NCBI GenBank assembly: GCA_913777465.1
Contig: CAJYRQ010000105.1
Span: 1 to 64,000 of the forward strand
Direction: 5' to 3'
DNA length: 64,000 bases
Source of the DNA: an uncultured Chryseobacterium sp.
GTDB lineage: Bacteria; Bacteroidota; Bacteroidia; Flavobacteriales; Weeksellaceae
Position numbers and translations under genes: made by a program. The notes beneath the pieces are model-generated. The model did not search any database. It saw only the letters and a program-made list of their open reading frames with translations, and was not told the DNA's origin. How positions within the stretch are numbered: the stretch's first letter is position 1; each line of letters begins with the position of its first letter. This document shows positions 15,096 to 24,211 of this stretch, piece after piece.

Positions 15096-17099
15096 TTATT
15101 TATTAAAATTCTGGGCAAAGAAACCGAGCATAGTTTTATAAAACTCGATGCGGTTCTGCTCTTTACCGAAACCGTGGCCTTCATCATATTTTACCATATA
15201 CGGCACTTCAAAACCTTTGGCCCGTAATGCTTTTACGATCTGGTCGGATTCATTGATGTTTACCCTTGGGTCATTCGCTCCCTGAACCACAAACAGCGGC
15301 TTTTTAATCTTATCGATCTGAAATACCGGCGAAACTTCTTTGGCAATCTTTGCTTCTTCGGGATTATCCAGGTCGTACCAGATCTGCTTTACCATTTCCT
15401 TATACGGTTTCCAGTATTCCGGGAAAGAATCGAAGAAAGTAAAAATGTTGGACACGCCGACATAATCGACGCCGCATGAGTACAGATCCGGAGTTTTGAT
15501 GAGTCCCATCAGCGTTGCATAGCCGCCGTGGCTTCCGCCGTAAATGGCTACTTTATCTTTATCGATCCAGCCCTGTGAAATGGCATATTTTACCCCGTCT
15601 TCCACATCATCCATTGCTTTCCTGCCGATCTGCTTATACCCGGATTTCTGGAATTCTTTGCCATAACCTCCTGAGATCCTGAAATTCACCTGCAGGGTCG
15701 CATAGCCGCGGCTTGCAAAAAGCTGTGTTTCCGGATTAAAGCCCCAATCGTCGCGGATTCCCTGCGGACCGCCGTGAGGGTTTACAATCAACGGTACTTT
15801 TTTACCCTGAAGGGCTTCCTTCGGCAGGGTAATGTATCCGTGGATGGTCACGCCGTCCCTGCTTTTAAATTCAATCGGGCGCATTTCCGCCATGTCCTCT
15901 TCTTTCAGCTGCGGCATCAGATCAAAAAGAAGCTTGGTCTTGTGGGATTTGGTATCGTACTCATAATACTTTCCGTAAAGCTTATCACTGTCGACCACCA
16001 CCAGCAGTTTCTCGTCTTTGTCGTCGGAAGAAACAACGGAAAATTGTTTATCCCCGAATTCGGAAGCCAGTCTGTCATGAACACGCTTATAATATTGGCT
16101 AACCGGGATGGTTTCGCTTTTAATTCCGTTATAGCTAATGTAATCCAGTTCGTAATTCCTGTTTTTTCCTGCCAGGCTGATGGAATTCACATCAAAATCC
16201 GGATGGGAATACACTTCTTTAATGGGTTGGTCTTTTTTCAGATCATAAAGGATGATTCTCGACTTATCACCGTTAAGATCGGTCACTACATAGGCTTCAT
16301 CTTTATTCCCTGAGTTTTCATTAAAACTGATAATCTGAAAACTGTCTTTCCAGTCGGTGGTTTTCAACAGGTTGAATTTCCCGCTCTGAAGGTCTTTGTA
16401 ATAGAGTTTTGAGGTAAGGCCGTTCTCCAGGATGGTATATCCGCGGAGGTTTCCCTGCTTATCAAAAATATAGTTGTCGATCGGGCTGTTTACATCTTTA
16501 TTTTCATACAGCTGGGTCATCTCCCCTGTATTGAAATTGATTTTATAAGGTTCGAAGATCTGCTTGTTGTTTTTGTTCATCGTAACAATCACGAACGGCG
16601 TATCTTTAATAATCCGTACGCTGTTTAACGTAATTCCCTCAAAAGGGGTAAGGTCCTTCAGGTTCTTTCCGTCAATGTCTGCAGCATAAAGGTGGATATT
16701 TTCATTTCCGCCACGGTCCTGGGTATAGAAAAGACGCTTTTTATCCAGCCAGCCGTAGCTTTTGATCAGATCGTTCTTTTCTTCGAGAGCTCTGGTGATC
16801 TTTCCCGTTTTAAGATCTTTTACGTAAACATGGTTTTTGCTGTCCTTGTCTTTTTCTTTGTAGGAAAGGTATTGTCCGTCAGGCGAAATCTTAAACTGGG
16901 AAGCTTTCGGCCGTGCAAAATAATCCTCCACTTTGTATTTAAAATTTCCTTTATCGTAGGAAACCAGCTGTTCAAAGGTTGCTTTTGTAGAAACCAGGGA
17001 AGGATCTCCCGATAGTTTTGTGGTGTTGGTCTGGGCATTCATCATTATTGAGGTTATGATCACCTGGGTGATCCCGAAAAATTTAGTACTGATATTCAT
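15096..17099 (-). CDS. Secreted S9 family peptidase (prolyl oligopeptidase type)
   Basis: A 667-aa serine peptidase. An N-terminal signal-like segment (about 8-22, ending MNAQ) suggests export to the periplasm. Residues about 60-400 form a beta-propeller-like domain (SPDGQYLSY and similar blade motifs), and the C-terminal alpha/beta-hydrolase domain carries the triad Ser523 (GGSHGG), Asp610 (GANDPR) and His642 (DEGHGF). The [16 protein letters not shown] and VNPHGGP blocks are typical of S9. It probably cleaves oligopeptides taken up from protein-rich surroundings. It is monocistronic with its own terminator. Confidence 0.92.
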   Translation of the reverse strand: MNISTKFFGITQVIITSIMMNAQTNTTKLSGDPSLVSTKATFEQLVSYDKGNFKYKVEDYFARPKASQFKISPDGQYLSYKEKDKDSKNHVYVKDLKTGKITRALEEKNDLIKSYGWLDKKRLFYTQDRGGNENIHLYAADIDGKNLKDLTPFEGITLNSVRIIKDTPFVIVTMNKNNKQIFEPYKINFNTGEMTQLYENKDVNSPIDNYIFDKQGNLRGYTILENGLTSKLYYKDLQSGKFNLLKTTDWKDSFQIISFNENSGNKDEAYVVTDLNGDKSRIILYDLKKDQPIKEVYSHPDFDVNSISLAGKNRNYELDYISYNGIKSETIPVSQYYKRVHDRLASEFGDKQFSVVSSDDKDEKLLVVVDSDKLYGKYYEYDTKSHKTKLLFDLMPQLKEEDMAEMRPIEFKSRDGVTIHGYITLPKEALQGKKVPLIVNPHGGPQGIRDDWGFNPETQLFASRGYATLQVNFRISGGYGKEFQKSGYKQIGRKAMDDVEDGVKYAISQGWIDKDKVAIYGGSHGGYATLMGLIKTPDLYSCGVDYVGVSNIFTFFDSFPEYWKPYKEMVKQIWYDLDNPEEAKIAKEVSPVFQIDKIKKPLFVVQGANDPRVNINESDQIVKALRAKGFEVPYMVKYDEGHGFGKEQNRIEFYKTMLGFFAQNFNK

Positions 17100-17217
17100 G
17101 ATCTCATGGTTTTGTGAAACGTATCTTTACCATAAGACGCTTTTAGGAGGCAAATTGTTACATCCGGATTGCTTAAATATGCTTTAAGAGCAGAAAAGAC
17201 AAAGGTATTTCCATCAA

Positions 17218-17676
17218 TTAATTCAGGTAAATCCCGAAATACCAGGTCCATGCCAGCAGGATCAGCTGCATCGGAATTCTTTCTTTATATAAATAAGCCA
17301 TTCCCGGACCTGAAAAATCAGCTTTGAAAATATTGATGTTTTTCCGGGATGAGTTGATGTTGGCCATAAAAACCAAGACATAGAAAACAATTAATAAGAC
17401 TGCCGTGAGCTCACGGATAGCAGGAATCATCAGCCCGATTCCTGCAGCAATCTCCAACACACCGGTGAAATAAACCCAGAACATTTTGCCCGGGATAAAC
17501 TCGGGGATCATCATCGCCATCCCTTTCTGGAATTTAAAGTGGGCCAATCCGGTAAAGATGATAAAAGCCGCCATCCCCAGGTTACCGGAAAATAAGAAAT
17601 TCCAGTCTCCCTGAAAAATTTTTGTGCTCAATAAACCCAAGACAAAGGTGACGAAGAGAATCGTTAATAGTTTCAT
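17218..17676 (-). CDS. DoxX family membrane protein
   Basis: A 152-aa protein with four predicted transmembrane helices (about 1-18, 30-50, 66-86, 90-108) and a final hydrophobic C-terminal segment, matching DoxX-like quinone-associated membrane proteins in length and layout. The GMAMMIPEFIPGKMFWVYFTG and EIAAGIGLMIP segments are typical. Function in Bacteroidota is not settled; redox and stress links are reported for the family. No operon partner is evident; the S9 peptidase starts about 120 bp downstream. Confidence 0.8.
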   Translation of the reverse strand: MKLLTILFVTFVLGLLSTKIFQGDWNFLFSGNLGMAAFIIFTGLAHFKFQKGMAMMIPEFIPGKMFWVYFTGVLEIAAGIGLMIPAIRELTAVLLIVFYVLVFMANINSSRKNINIFKADFSGPGMAYLYKERIPMQLILLAWTWYFGIYLN

Positions 17677-18117
17677 ATTTTATTTTTGATATGTCTGCTA
17701 CCGAATTTAAGCAAAATGAAGAATCATTCCTATAGATAATTACGAATAAGGTATTTACGTCATAATTGTTTCCGTAAATGACTTAATTTAAAAATCAGAT
17801 CTCTCTTTATACTTTAACATTTTACACGGATTTTTTAAACCACAGATTGGCGCAGATTCCCACAGATGATCAGGTGGCTTCGAGTAACCTCTGCCACCGG
17901 TTGTTCATTTTGTTTAAATCAGCAACCAAAAGCTTTGATTTTTAACCCTTAGGTGTTCTAAAATATTTTCAAAGTATTCACCTTAAATCTTATCTGTCAA
18001 AAAAGTTTTTGTGACTTTTGTGGCAAAAATTTTCGCTGTCAGATATAATCACGGATGATTAGGTGGCTTCAAGTAACCTCAGCTACCCAATCATCCGTGG
18101 AAATCTGTGATTGTCAT
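17677..18117. repeat. Intergenic stretch with paired composite repeats
   Basis: Two GGTGGCT hairpins (17873-17899 and 18061-18087) flank an AT-rich segment. The first follows an AACCACAGATTGGCGCAGATT unit (about 17839-17870). No gene. Confidence 0.65.
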
Positions 18118-18564
18118 TTAAATGGTATTTTCGGCAAGACTTTTTACGACTTCCAGTCCTTTTGTAAAACCGGTATTCATCGTATCCTCCCAGTCCTTTT
18201 CAGTCTGTACTTCTGCATGGAGTTTGGTTTTTCCGTCAAAATCGATAAGGATGTATTTTTCAAAACAGCCGCTCCATTGCTTGACTTCCATGCTTTCGGT
18301 ATCTTCATGACCGTCCTTGTCGACCATCCCCAAATGCTTAAAGATGATCTGGTCCGGTTCCTCCAGCGTGTCAATGGTAGAAACCATGCCCGCTCCTTCT
18401 GCATTAACGAAATAAGTTTTTCCACCGACTTTCCAATCGGATTTCATTATGCTTCCCGGACTGAAAAACTGCGTCCATTCGCTGTAGGTTTTCTGATTCC
18501 ACAATACGTCCCAGACTTTCTGTTTCGGGGCGTTGATGACGATTTCGTACGATAGGGTTTCCAT
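18118..18564 (-). CDS. SRPBCC (START-like) protein, AHSA1-type, copy 1
   Basis: A 148-aa single-domain protein. The opening ETLSYEIVINAPKQKVWDVLWN and later YSEWTQFFSPGS and GGKTYF are the hallmark strands of the SRPBCC/AHSA1 fold, a hydrophobic-ligand-binding cup. The C-terminal helix (MNTGFTKGLEVVKSLAE) closes the cavity. Ligand and role are unknown. It is 27 bp downstream of a paralogous gene (18592-19020), so the two are probably one unit. Confidence 0.85.
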   Translation of the reverse strand: METLSYEIVINAPKQKVWDVLWNQKTYSEWTQFFSPGSIMKSDWKVGGKTYFVNAEGAGMVSTIDTLEEPDQIIFKHLGMVDKDGHEDTESMEVKQWSGCFEKYILIDFDGKTKLHAEVQTEKDWEDTMNTGFTKGLEVVKSLAENTI

Positions 18565-18591
18565 GTTTACAGATTGGATTTGATTAATATT

Positions 18592-19020
18592 CTACAACTG
18601 ATTTTCAGAAAGATGCTTCACATTGGAAAGGGCATCGGGAAATTTTTCCTCAAAAAAAGATTTGAATTCTTCGGTAGTCTGAATTTCAACTTCCAAATGG
18701 GTAATGTTTTCATCTTCGGTCAATAAATACCGCTCAGAAGCTTCTCCCAAGTCACGCGGTGTTTCTACGCCTTCATAGATTTCCCCGAGATGTAAAAAAA
18801 TGATTTCCTCGTTCGGAACCAGCTTTGTAATTTTACTGTACATCCCGTTATTTTTGGGGTCGAGGAATTTAATGGTAGCGCCTTCCTGCAAATCTCCCTG
18901 ATAAAAAGACCCTTCAGTAAAGGCGGAAGTCCACTGCCTGAAAGAAAAATCGTCCCACAACACACTCCAGACCTTTATTGCTTCAGCTTTAATCTGAACA
19001 TCAAAATGTAATTTTTCCAT
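18592..19020 (-). CDS. SRPBCC (START-like) protein, AHSA1-type, copy 2
   Basis: A 142-aa paralog of the downstream gene: HFDVQIKAEAIKVWSVLWDD at the N-terminus, FRQWTSAFTEGS, and a closing helix FFEEKFPDALSNVKHLSE. It is predicted to bind a small hydrophobic ligand in the cytoplasm. It follows an SDR gene (19062-19901) by 41 bp on the same strand, so SDR, copy 2 and copy 1 may be co-transcribed. Confidence 0.85.
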   Translation of the reverse strand: MEKLHFDVQIKAEAIKVWSVLWDDFSFRQWTSAFTEGSFYQGDLQEGATIKFLDPKNNGMYSKITKLVPNEEIIFLHLGEIYEGVETPRDLGEASERYLLTEDENITHLEVEIQTTEEFKSFFEEKFPDALSNVKHLSENQL

Positions 19021-19061
19021 AAAAAATTTATAAACTAGCTGTTAATTTCTGTGTATACTTC

Positions 19062-19901
19062 TTATCCGCCTACAAAATCCCCGCCATTAATATGGATAAT
19101 TTCGCCGGTAATAAAACTTGAATCCTGTGATGCCAGAAATACATAGGCCGGAGCGACTTCCGAAGGCTGCCCTGCCCTTTTCATCGGGTTGTCTTTTCCG
19201 AAATCCGAAACATCATCGAATGTTTCCTTTACCAGAGGCGTCCAGATCGGGCCCGGCGCCACTCCATTCACCAGGATATTCTTTTCTGCAATATTGGTCG
19301 CCAGAGAACGGATAAAGGTGGCAATCGCTCCTTTGGTGGATGAATAATCGATCAAATGGTCGCTGCCCCGATACGCGGTGACGGAAGTGGTACAGATCAC
19401 CCGCGAACCGCTGTCCATCAGTTTCAGGCAGTCCCGCGTAAAAGAGATCATGGAAATAATATTGGTATTGAAGGTTTCCTGGATCTGCTCATCGGAAATA
19501 TTTTCGATATCGTCTTTAGGAAACTGGATCCCGGCATTGTTGACGAGGATATCCAGCGATTTCCATTCGCCTTTGATTTTCTCCGTACATTCTTTCCTGA
19601 AATTTTGATCTGAGAGATCGCCTTTCAGCAACAGGCAGCTTTTCCCCTCTTTTTCAACCAGTCTCCGGGTTTCTTTTGCATCGTCGTCGCTTTCTTTATA
19701 AATGATGGCTACATCAGCACCTTCACGGGCATAATGCACGGCCACGGCCTGACCGATACCGCTGTCGCCGCCGGAGATCAGTGCTTTTTTACCATCAAGC
19801 TTGTCGCTTCCTTTGTAATTTTCACGGATGATTTCCGGATAAAGGCCCTCCTCCGGAACCTTTGATTTGGAATCTGATTGGTTCTGTGTTTTCATATTCA
19901 A
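19062..19901 (-). CDS. SDR family oxidoreductase (YghA / general-stress type)
   Basis: A 279-aa short-chain dehydrogenase. It has an N-terminal extension (about 1-37, YPEIIRENYKGSDKLDGKKA) typical of the general-stress SDR subgroup, a Rossmann motif GGDSGIG (about 45-51), NNAG in ILVNNAGIQF, and the catalytic Ser plus Tyr-x-x-x-Lys in DYSSTKGAIA. The C-terminal GEIIHINGGDFVGG is standard. Probably NAD(P)H-dependent carbonyl reduction under stress; substrate unknown. The second Met (MKTQNQ) is an equally plausible start. Confidence 0.9.
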   Translation of the reverse strand: MNMKTQNQSDSKSKVPEEGLYPEIIRENYKGSDKLDGKKALISGGDSGIGQAVAVHYAREGADVAIIYKESDDDAKETRRLVEKEGKSCLLLKGDLSDQNFRKECTEKIKGEWKSLDILVNNAGIQFPKDDIENISDEQIQETFNTNIISMISFTRDCLKLMDSGSRVICTTSVTAYRGSDHLIDYSSTKGAIATFIRSLATNIAEKNILVNGVAPGPIWTPLVKETFDDVSDFGKDNPMKRAGQPSEVAPAYVFLASQDSSFITGEIIHINGGDFVGG

Positions 19902-19973
19902 ATATTTTGTGGTGAATTAAACATCAAACCGCAAGCCGAAGGAGGAAAAACTATGGTACCCTGAAAATGAAAC

Positions 19974-20840
19974 CTATGAATTATAAGCCTTTTCCAGATC
20001 TTCAATCACAATCTTCTGCATCGTCATCATAGCCTGGGCAACGTTCTGCGCTTTCTCCGGATCGGGATCGCCCATCAGTTGGATAAGCCTTTTGGGAACG
20101 ATCTGCCAGCTGAAGCCGAATGGATCTTTGAGCCATCCGCACATGCTCGCCCTTCCGCCGTCAGCAGTTAAGGCATTCCAGTAGGTGTCCGTTTCTTCCT
20201 GTGTATCCGTCATCACGACCATGGAAATCCCTTCACTGAAATCAAATGCATGATCGTAAGAATTATCCATACAAAAGAGACTGTAGCCGTCAATTTCAAA
20301 GTGTGCATGCTGAATGTTTTCCGCCGGTTCGGTGATCGGATGACCTTCGCTCCCTTCACCGTATTTCAGAACATTCCCTATTTTAGAATTGGGGAAAATG
20401 CCGGTGTACAGTTCCATGGCCTGCATGGCTTTCCCGTTGTTTCCGTGGATGAACATTAGGGTCGGAATTATTTTCTGTTCTCCGGATCTGTCACTTAGGA
20501 AGATCTGCCAGGTGACACCGAACCGGTCCTGTACCCAGCCGTATTTTTTGCTCCACGAATAAGAATCCAGCGGCATCATAACCATACCGTCTTCTGAAAT
20601 CTGATCCCAGTACTGCTGAACCTCATCTTCCGTTTCGCAGATGACCATAAAAGATACCGAAGCATTCTTTTTAAAATGAGGTCCGCCGTTAAGCAGCATC
20701 AGTTTCTGTCCGAACAGATCAATATTCATCACCATAGGCGTATCGGCTGTAATTCTGCCGTTGAAAACCTTACAGTAAAATTCGGCAGACTCTTTGGCAT
20801 CGCCATCGTACCAAAGACATGGAAAAATATTGTTATTCAT
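19974..20840 (-). CDS. Two-domain VOC (PhnB-like) protein
   Basis: A 288-aa protein made of two tandem vicinal-oxygen-chelate domains of about 140 residues each: domain 1 opens with IFPCLWYDGDAKESAEFYCKVF and ends KYGWVQDRFGVTWQIFLSD; domain 2 opens with IIPTLMFIHGNNGKAMQAMELY and ends CGWLKDPFGFSWQIVP. The WYDG/FHG and DRFGV/DPFGF motifs match the PhnB or '3-demethylubiquinone methyltransferase' group, a name inherited from mis-annotation. Metal binding and substrate cannot be judged from sequence. Confidence 0.85.
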   Translation of the reverse strand: MNNNIFPCLWYDGDAKESAEFYCKVFNGRITADTPMVMNIDLFGQKLMLLNGGPHFKKNASVSFMVICETEDEVQQYWDQISEDGMVMMPLDSYSWSKKYGWVQDRFGVTWQIFLSDRSGEQKIIPTLMFIHGNNGKAMQAMELYTGIFPNSKIGNVLKYGEGSEGHPITEPAENIQHAHFEIDGYSLFCMDNSYDHAFDFSEGISMVVMTDTQEETDTYWNALTADGGRASMCGWLKDPFGFSWQIVPKRLIQLMGDPDPEKAQNVAQAMMTMQKIVIEDLEKAYNS

Positions 20841-21167
20841 AATTTTATTTTAGTTACAGTTGTTTCAAATCGCATGGCTTAGTCTCCGCTCAGCCACCGG
20901 CTATCGTTCGTTCATATCATCGAACATAAAAATCAAAAATTTTCAGAGCTTTTGTAGACTTTCAGCGTCTGGTATTCAACTTTTTTTAATAGAATGAATA
21001 CCTTTTGTTATTGCTTTTGGGTTAAAATTTTGAGGTTTTATTAAAAACCACAGATTTGCACAGATTTTCACAAATGATTGTGCGGCTTTGAGTGATTTCA
21101 GCATTGTACTCTTTTTTACTGATGTGTGAAAATTTCTTAGATGTAACTTCTACACCTTTGTTAGTAC
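20841..21167. repeat. Intergenic stretch with hairpin and CACAGATTTTC repeats
   Basis: A GGCT...AGCCACC hairpin copy lies at 20873-20900 and an AACCACAGATTTGCACAGATTTTCACA unit at about 21049-21078. No gene. Confidence 0.55.
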
Positions 21168-21440
21168 TCAATAAAGATCAGCTATATTTTCCTTGAACGA
21201 AAAATGATTTTCTTTCATGTGCTTTTTTAATTTTTTCAAGCTGACCTCTCCAAAACCCCGCATCTTCCGGATTTCTATTTCCGAATAGCCCGATAATTTT
21301 TGCAGGGAATCGATCTTTTCCCTTTCCAGAGCCTTTCGTGCCGGTATGGCAATAATCCCCTTCAGAAAGTCACCTTCTGAAGCCGGGTTTACCGCGCAGA
21401 CTGATTTCAGGCATTTTGCCATTATCACCAGATTGATCAT
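21168..21440 (-). CDS. Helix-hairpin-helix protein resembling RNA polymerase alpha CTD
   Basis: A 90-aa protein. Residues about 28-75 (IIAIPARKALEREKIDSLQKLSGYSEIEIRKMRGFGEVSLKKLKK) match the two-HhH fold of the RNA polymerase alpha C-terminal domain, with the conserved R.L...I.....L.......L....GfG..sl..lk pattern. It is a stand-alone copy lacking the alpha N-terminal assembly domain. Non-specific DNA binding is the likely biochemical role. Met7 (MAKCLK) is a plausible alternative start. It lies 16 bp after an SRPBCC gene and may be co-transcribed with it. Confidence 0.75.
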   Translation of the reverse strand: MINLVIMAKCLKSVCAVNPASEGDFLKGIIAIPARKALEREKIDSLQKLSGYSEIEIRKMRGFGEVSLKKLKKHMKENHFSFKENIADLY

Positions 21441-21456
21441 GATCCTAAATACGGGA

Positions 21457-21870
21457 TTAGTGGTTTTCTACGTACTTATGGAAATTATTCAGAATGGCGT
21501 ACCAGCCTTCCCGCTGCATTTCCGCCGGATTCTGCTTTTCCGGATCGAAGGTAATTTCTACCTTCGTGGTAGCAGCGTCGATTTCATGAAACAGGATTTC
21601 AACCTTCCTGCCGTCTTCGAGATGATAAAGGATCTTTTTGTGGGGAACGATTTCATCATAAGTCCCTTCAAAATCGAAACCGAAGCTGCCGTCTTTGGCT
21701 TCCATCCGGGTTTTAAACATCCCGCCGGGGCGCAAATCGTTCTCAGCCGCAGGACAATGCCACGTTTCATGAGCAAAATTCCATTGGACGATGTGTTCCG
21801 GACCGTTGTAGTATTCCCAGACTTTTCGGATGGGAGCCAGGATGGTAATGTCTATTGTAGTAGGTTCCAT
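21457..21870 (-). CDS. SRPBCC (AHSA1-type) protein, copy 3
   Basis: A 137-aa SRPBCC domain protein: TIDITILAPIRKVWEYYNGP at the start, then HIVQWNFAHETWHCP, RPGGMFKTRM and the closing helix PAEMQREGWYAILNNFHKYV. It is the variant often annotated 'activator of Hsp90 ATPase-like' or SRPBCC domain protein. The third such gene in this 4-kb region. Ligand unknown. Confidence 0.87.
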   Translation of the reverse strand: MEPTTIDITILAPIRKVWEYYNGPEHIVQWNFAHETWHCPAAENDLRPGGMFKTRMEAKDGSFGFDFEGTYDEIVPHKKILYHLEDGRKVEILFHEIDAATTKVEITFDPEKQNPAEMQREGWYAILNNFHKYVENH

Positions 21871-21934
21871 ATCTTATCATTTTGTGATGCGGTAGAAGGC
21901 AGCTTCATCAGCTGCCAGATCTAATAAAGTTTAA

Positions 21935-22141
21935 GAGCCTGTTTAAATTTTAATTCGGCAAACTTTCCGTCATTTCTCTTAATTTTCTGAATTAAATAAA
22001 CTTTGTTTATTCTTCACTTTAATACGATGATTTCAATTGATTTAATTGAATATTGCCGGGCAACTGAAACATTAATTTTTTTAAGCTAAAATACCTTAAA
22101 TTCTTAATGTTAAAATATAAAAGGTAAATTTAAACAGGCTC
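21935..22141. mobile_element. MITE-like element with 16-bp perfect terminal inverted repeats
   Basis: GAGCCTGTTTAAATTT at 21935-21950 is the exact reverse complement of AAATTTAAACAGGCTC at 22126-22141. Both ends are flanked by TAA (21932-21934 and 22142-22144), a candidate 3-bp target duplication. The 207-bp interior is AT-rich and non-coding. The TIR start GAGCCTGTTT and a TNA duplication resemble the IS5 family IS1031 group as I recall it; no transposase is in the window, so mobilisation would be in trans. Confidence 0.7.
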
Positions 22142-22152
22142 TAAAGATAGGA

Positions 22153-22584
22153 CTATTTTGGATATTCTTCATTATGATTCACCATCCAATGAGTCCCGTA
22201 TTTATCCCTGAAGCTCCCGAAATAATCTCCCCAGAACTGGTCTTCGATGGGCATTTCGATATCTCCTCCTTCGGAAAGCCCTCTGAAAAGCCGGTCGGCC
22301 TCCTCTCTTGAATCCGGGAAAATCGAAACATAATTGTTGTTTCCAACCGTAAGCGTCTGCCCGAAGCCCGGAACGATATCGGAAGCCATCAGAAGGTCGT
22401 TTCCAACCGGCAGGGCGATATGCATCACCCGGTTCTTTTCATCATCGGACAGGTGTTCGGTGCCGGGAGCATTTCCCATCCGGTAGATGTCACCCAGAAA
22501 TTCCCCGCCGAAAACCGATTTGTAAAAGCTGAAGGCTTCTTCTGCCTGTCCGTCGAAATTTAAGTAAGAATTTAATTTAGCCAT
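22153..22584 (-). CDS. VOC family protein (PhnB-like, single domain)
   Basis: A 143-aa protein with one VOC domain: start MAKLNSYLNFDGQAEEAFSF (chosen at 22584; a longer frame to 22614 adds a non-conserved tail), then FYKSVFGG and the C-terminal YFGSFRDKYGTHWMVNHNEE, where 'FxDKYGxxWMV' is the usual PhnB signature. Related in type to 19974-20840. Ends eight bases from the MITE-like element, which lies 3' of it. Function unknown. Confidence 0.87.
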   Translation of the reverse strand: MAKLNSYLNFDGQAEEAFSFYKSVFGGEFLGDIYRMGNAPGTEHLSDDEKNRVMHIALPVGNDLLMASDIVPGFGQTLTVGNNNYVSIFPDSREEADRLFRGLSEGGDIEMPIEDQFWGDYFGSFRDKYGTHWMVNHNEEYPK

Positions 22585-22994
22585 ACGTTTTGTTTTTATA
22601 AAGTGAGTTGTCATAATATTGTCATCATCCGGCTGTTGTTTTCAGACTGATATTTTTAACCACGGATTGGCACAGATTTTCACAGATAACTGTGTCTATT
22701 TAACCTGTAAGTCACAAAATATTTTTTTAGATAGGCTGAAAATATTTTTGGAGCACATCAGAAGAAAAATCAAATATTTTTAAAACCTATATTTTTTTCA
22801 AAGTGCTCATCTATCCTATGTTTTTAATGTGTAAAATTAAATCACATATTTTCGCAAATAATTGCGCTGTATTGCTTTTTTTAGATTTTCACAGATATTC
22901 GTCAAGCAAAAAAATATGACAGATATTCTGGCCGAGACTTTATGAATGGATCAATTCGTTAAATGGTTTCTAAGTATTTCCAATATTCCCTGCA
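22585..22994. repeat. Intergenic stretch with composite repeat pieces
   Basis: AACCACGGATTGGCACAGATTTTCACAGATAACTG at about 22660-22692, followed by an AAGTCACAAAATATTTTTTTAG...AGCACATCAGAAGAAAAATCAAA unit (about 22708-22790). Both pieces recur at other loci in the window. No gene. Confidence 0.6.
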
Positions 22995-23400
22995 TTATTC
23001 AGGCATTTGGGAAGGATCGGCAAAAATGATGCTCCAGCCGTGCCCGTTGATGTCCCAAAAAGAGTTCTGATACATCCAGCCATGATCCTGCGGTTCTTCA
23101 TGCTGCGTTGCACCGTTTTCAATTGCTGTATTCACTACCTGATCCACTTCTTCACGGCTGTTCAGCCCGATGGCTATCAAAACCTGGGTGGTATCGCCCT
23201 TCGGAACCGGTCTTTCAGAAAAGGTCTGAAAATAATCTTCGGTAAGGAACATGACATCCATGTGATCTCCCATAATAATGCATACGGCATTTTCATCCGA
23301 GATCTGATTATTGATGGGGGAATCCGACATTCGTCCAGAATATTTTCGTCTGTTCAATATTTTTTACGGGAAGATTAACGTAAATCTGGTTTGCTTTCAT
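22995..23400 (-). pseudogene. VOC family protein, frameshifted
   Basis: The downstream frame (22995-23357) holds most of a glyoxalase/VOC protein (SPINNQISDENAVCIIMGDH ... NSFWDINGHGWSIIF), but its apparent N-terminus is out of register. The correct opening, MKANQIYVNLPVKNIEQTKI, is read in another frame from the ATG at 23398-23400 and runs into a stop just after FWTNVGFP. The two frames join at the run of five G (plus strand, 23316-23320): removing one base would give a continuous protein of about 134 aa. This is either a recent frameshift or a homopolymer sequencing error. Confidence 0.8.
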
Positions 23401-23476
23401 AGGATCATTTTTAAGGTAAAACTTTTAACCAAAATTACCGTATCATCCTGAAAGCGAGCTTGCCATAAGACAAGAT

Positions 23477-24067
23477 TTACTGTTTTCCGGGATGCGAAAC
23501 GAGTTCTTTCCGGATACGGCTTAGAGAAGTATCGGTTACACCAAGATAGGAAGCAATCTGTTTCAGGGGTGCCCATCGTACCACCTGGGGCTTCTGCTCA
23601 AGCAGATTCAGGTAACGTTTGGTCGCAGAAAGGGTAAACATTTCCACCGAACGCTGCTTGTAGGCGAAAAGCTGCTGGGACATCCATGCCCTCCCCCATT
23701 CCCTGAGGTTCGGAATTTTATGGAAAAGCTCCTGGAAATCATCAAAGCTGAGTTTCCAACATTCACAGTCGGTGATGCAGATAATATTTTCCTGTGTGGG
23801 AATCCGCTGGAACAATGAAGATACTTCAATAACGATCTCATTATCTGCAAAAAAGTGGGTGGTTACTTCATTGCCGTTGAAGTCGGTGACGAATGAGCGG
23901 GCCAGTCCTTTTTCAAGAATATAATATTCGTTGGCCGTTTTTCCTTCCTTTAAAATAAGGTCTCCCTTCCGGAAGCTTGTCTTTTTATGGGCTTCAAATA
24001 TTTCATCAAGCTCTTCCTGCAGAAAGAACGGAAAGTCGTAGCAGATTTCCAGAGATGTCTTGCTCAT
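23477..24067 (-). CDS. Crp/Fnr family transcriptional regulator
   Basis: A 196-aa protein with an N-terminal cyclic-nucleotide-binding fold (about 15-125; FRKGDLILKEGKTANEYYIL and GLARSFVTDFNGNE) and a C-terminal winged HTH (about 150-192) whose recognition helix is KQIASYLGVTDTSLSRIRKE. It lacks an Fnr-type cysteine cluster, so iron-sulfur sensing is unlikely. The subgroup is common in Bacteroidota as a stand-alone regulator. It lies upstream of the VOC/SRPBCC gene series on the same strand and could regulate part of it, but no operator was identified. Confidence 0.88.
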   Translation of the reverse strand: MSKTSLEICYDFPFFLQEELDEIFEAHKKTSFRKGDLILKEGKTANEYYILEKGLARSFVTDFNGNEVTTHFFADNEIVIEVSSLFQRIPTQENIICITDCECWKLSFDDFQELFHKIPNLREWGRAWMSQQLFAYKQRSVEMFTLSATKRYLNLLEQKPQVVRWAPLKQIASYLGVTDTSLSRIRKELVSHPGKQ

Positions 24068-24211
24068 CGTTCAATGGTTTTCAGGATTTAAAAATAAAAT
24101 TTATTTTGATATGCTGAAAGTTTTTTTGATACACAATATAGGATTTATGATCACACACGGATTATGGAAATCACGAAGTTTTTTATCTGATTTGAATTTG
24201 TAAAAGCAGTT

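Noticed and set aside
14959-15141. 60-codon frame overlapping the end of the S9 peptidase gene
   Set aside because: It crosses the peptidase terminator and part of its coding region in antisense.
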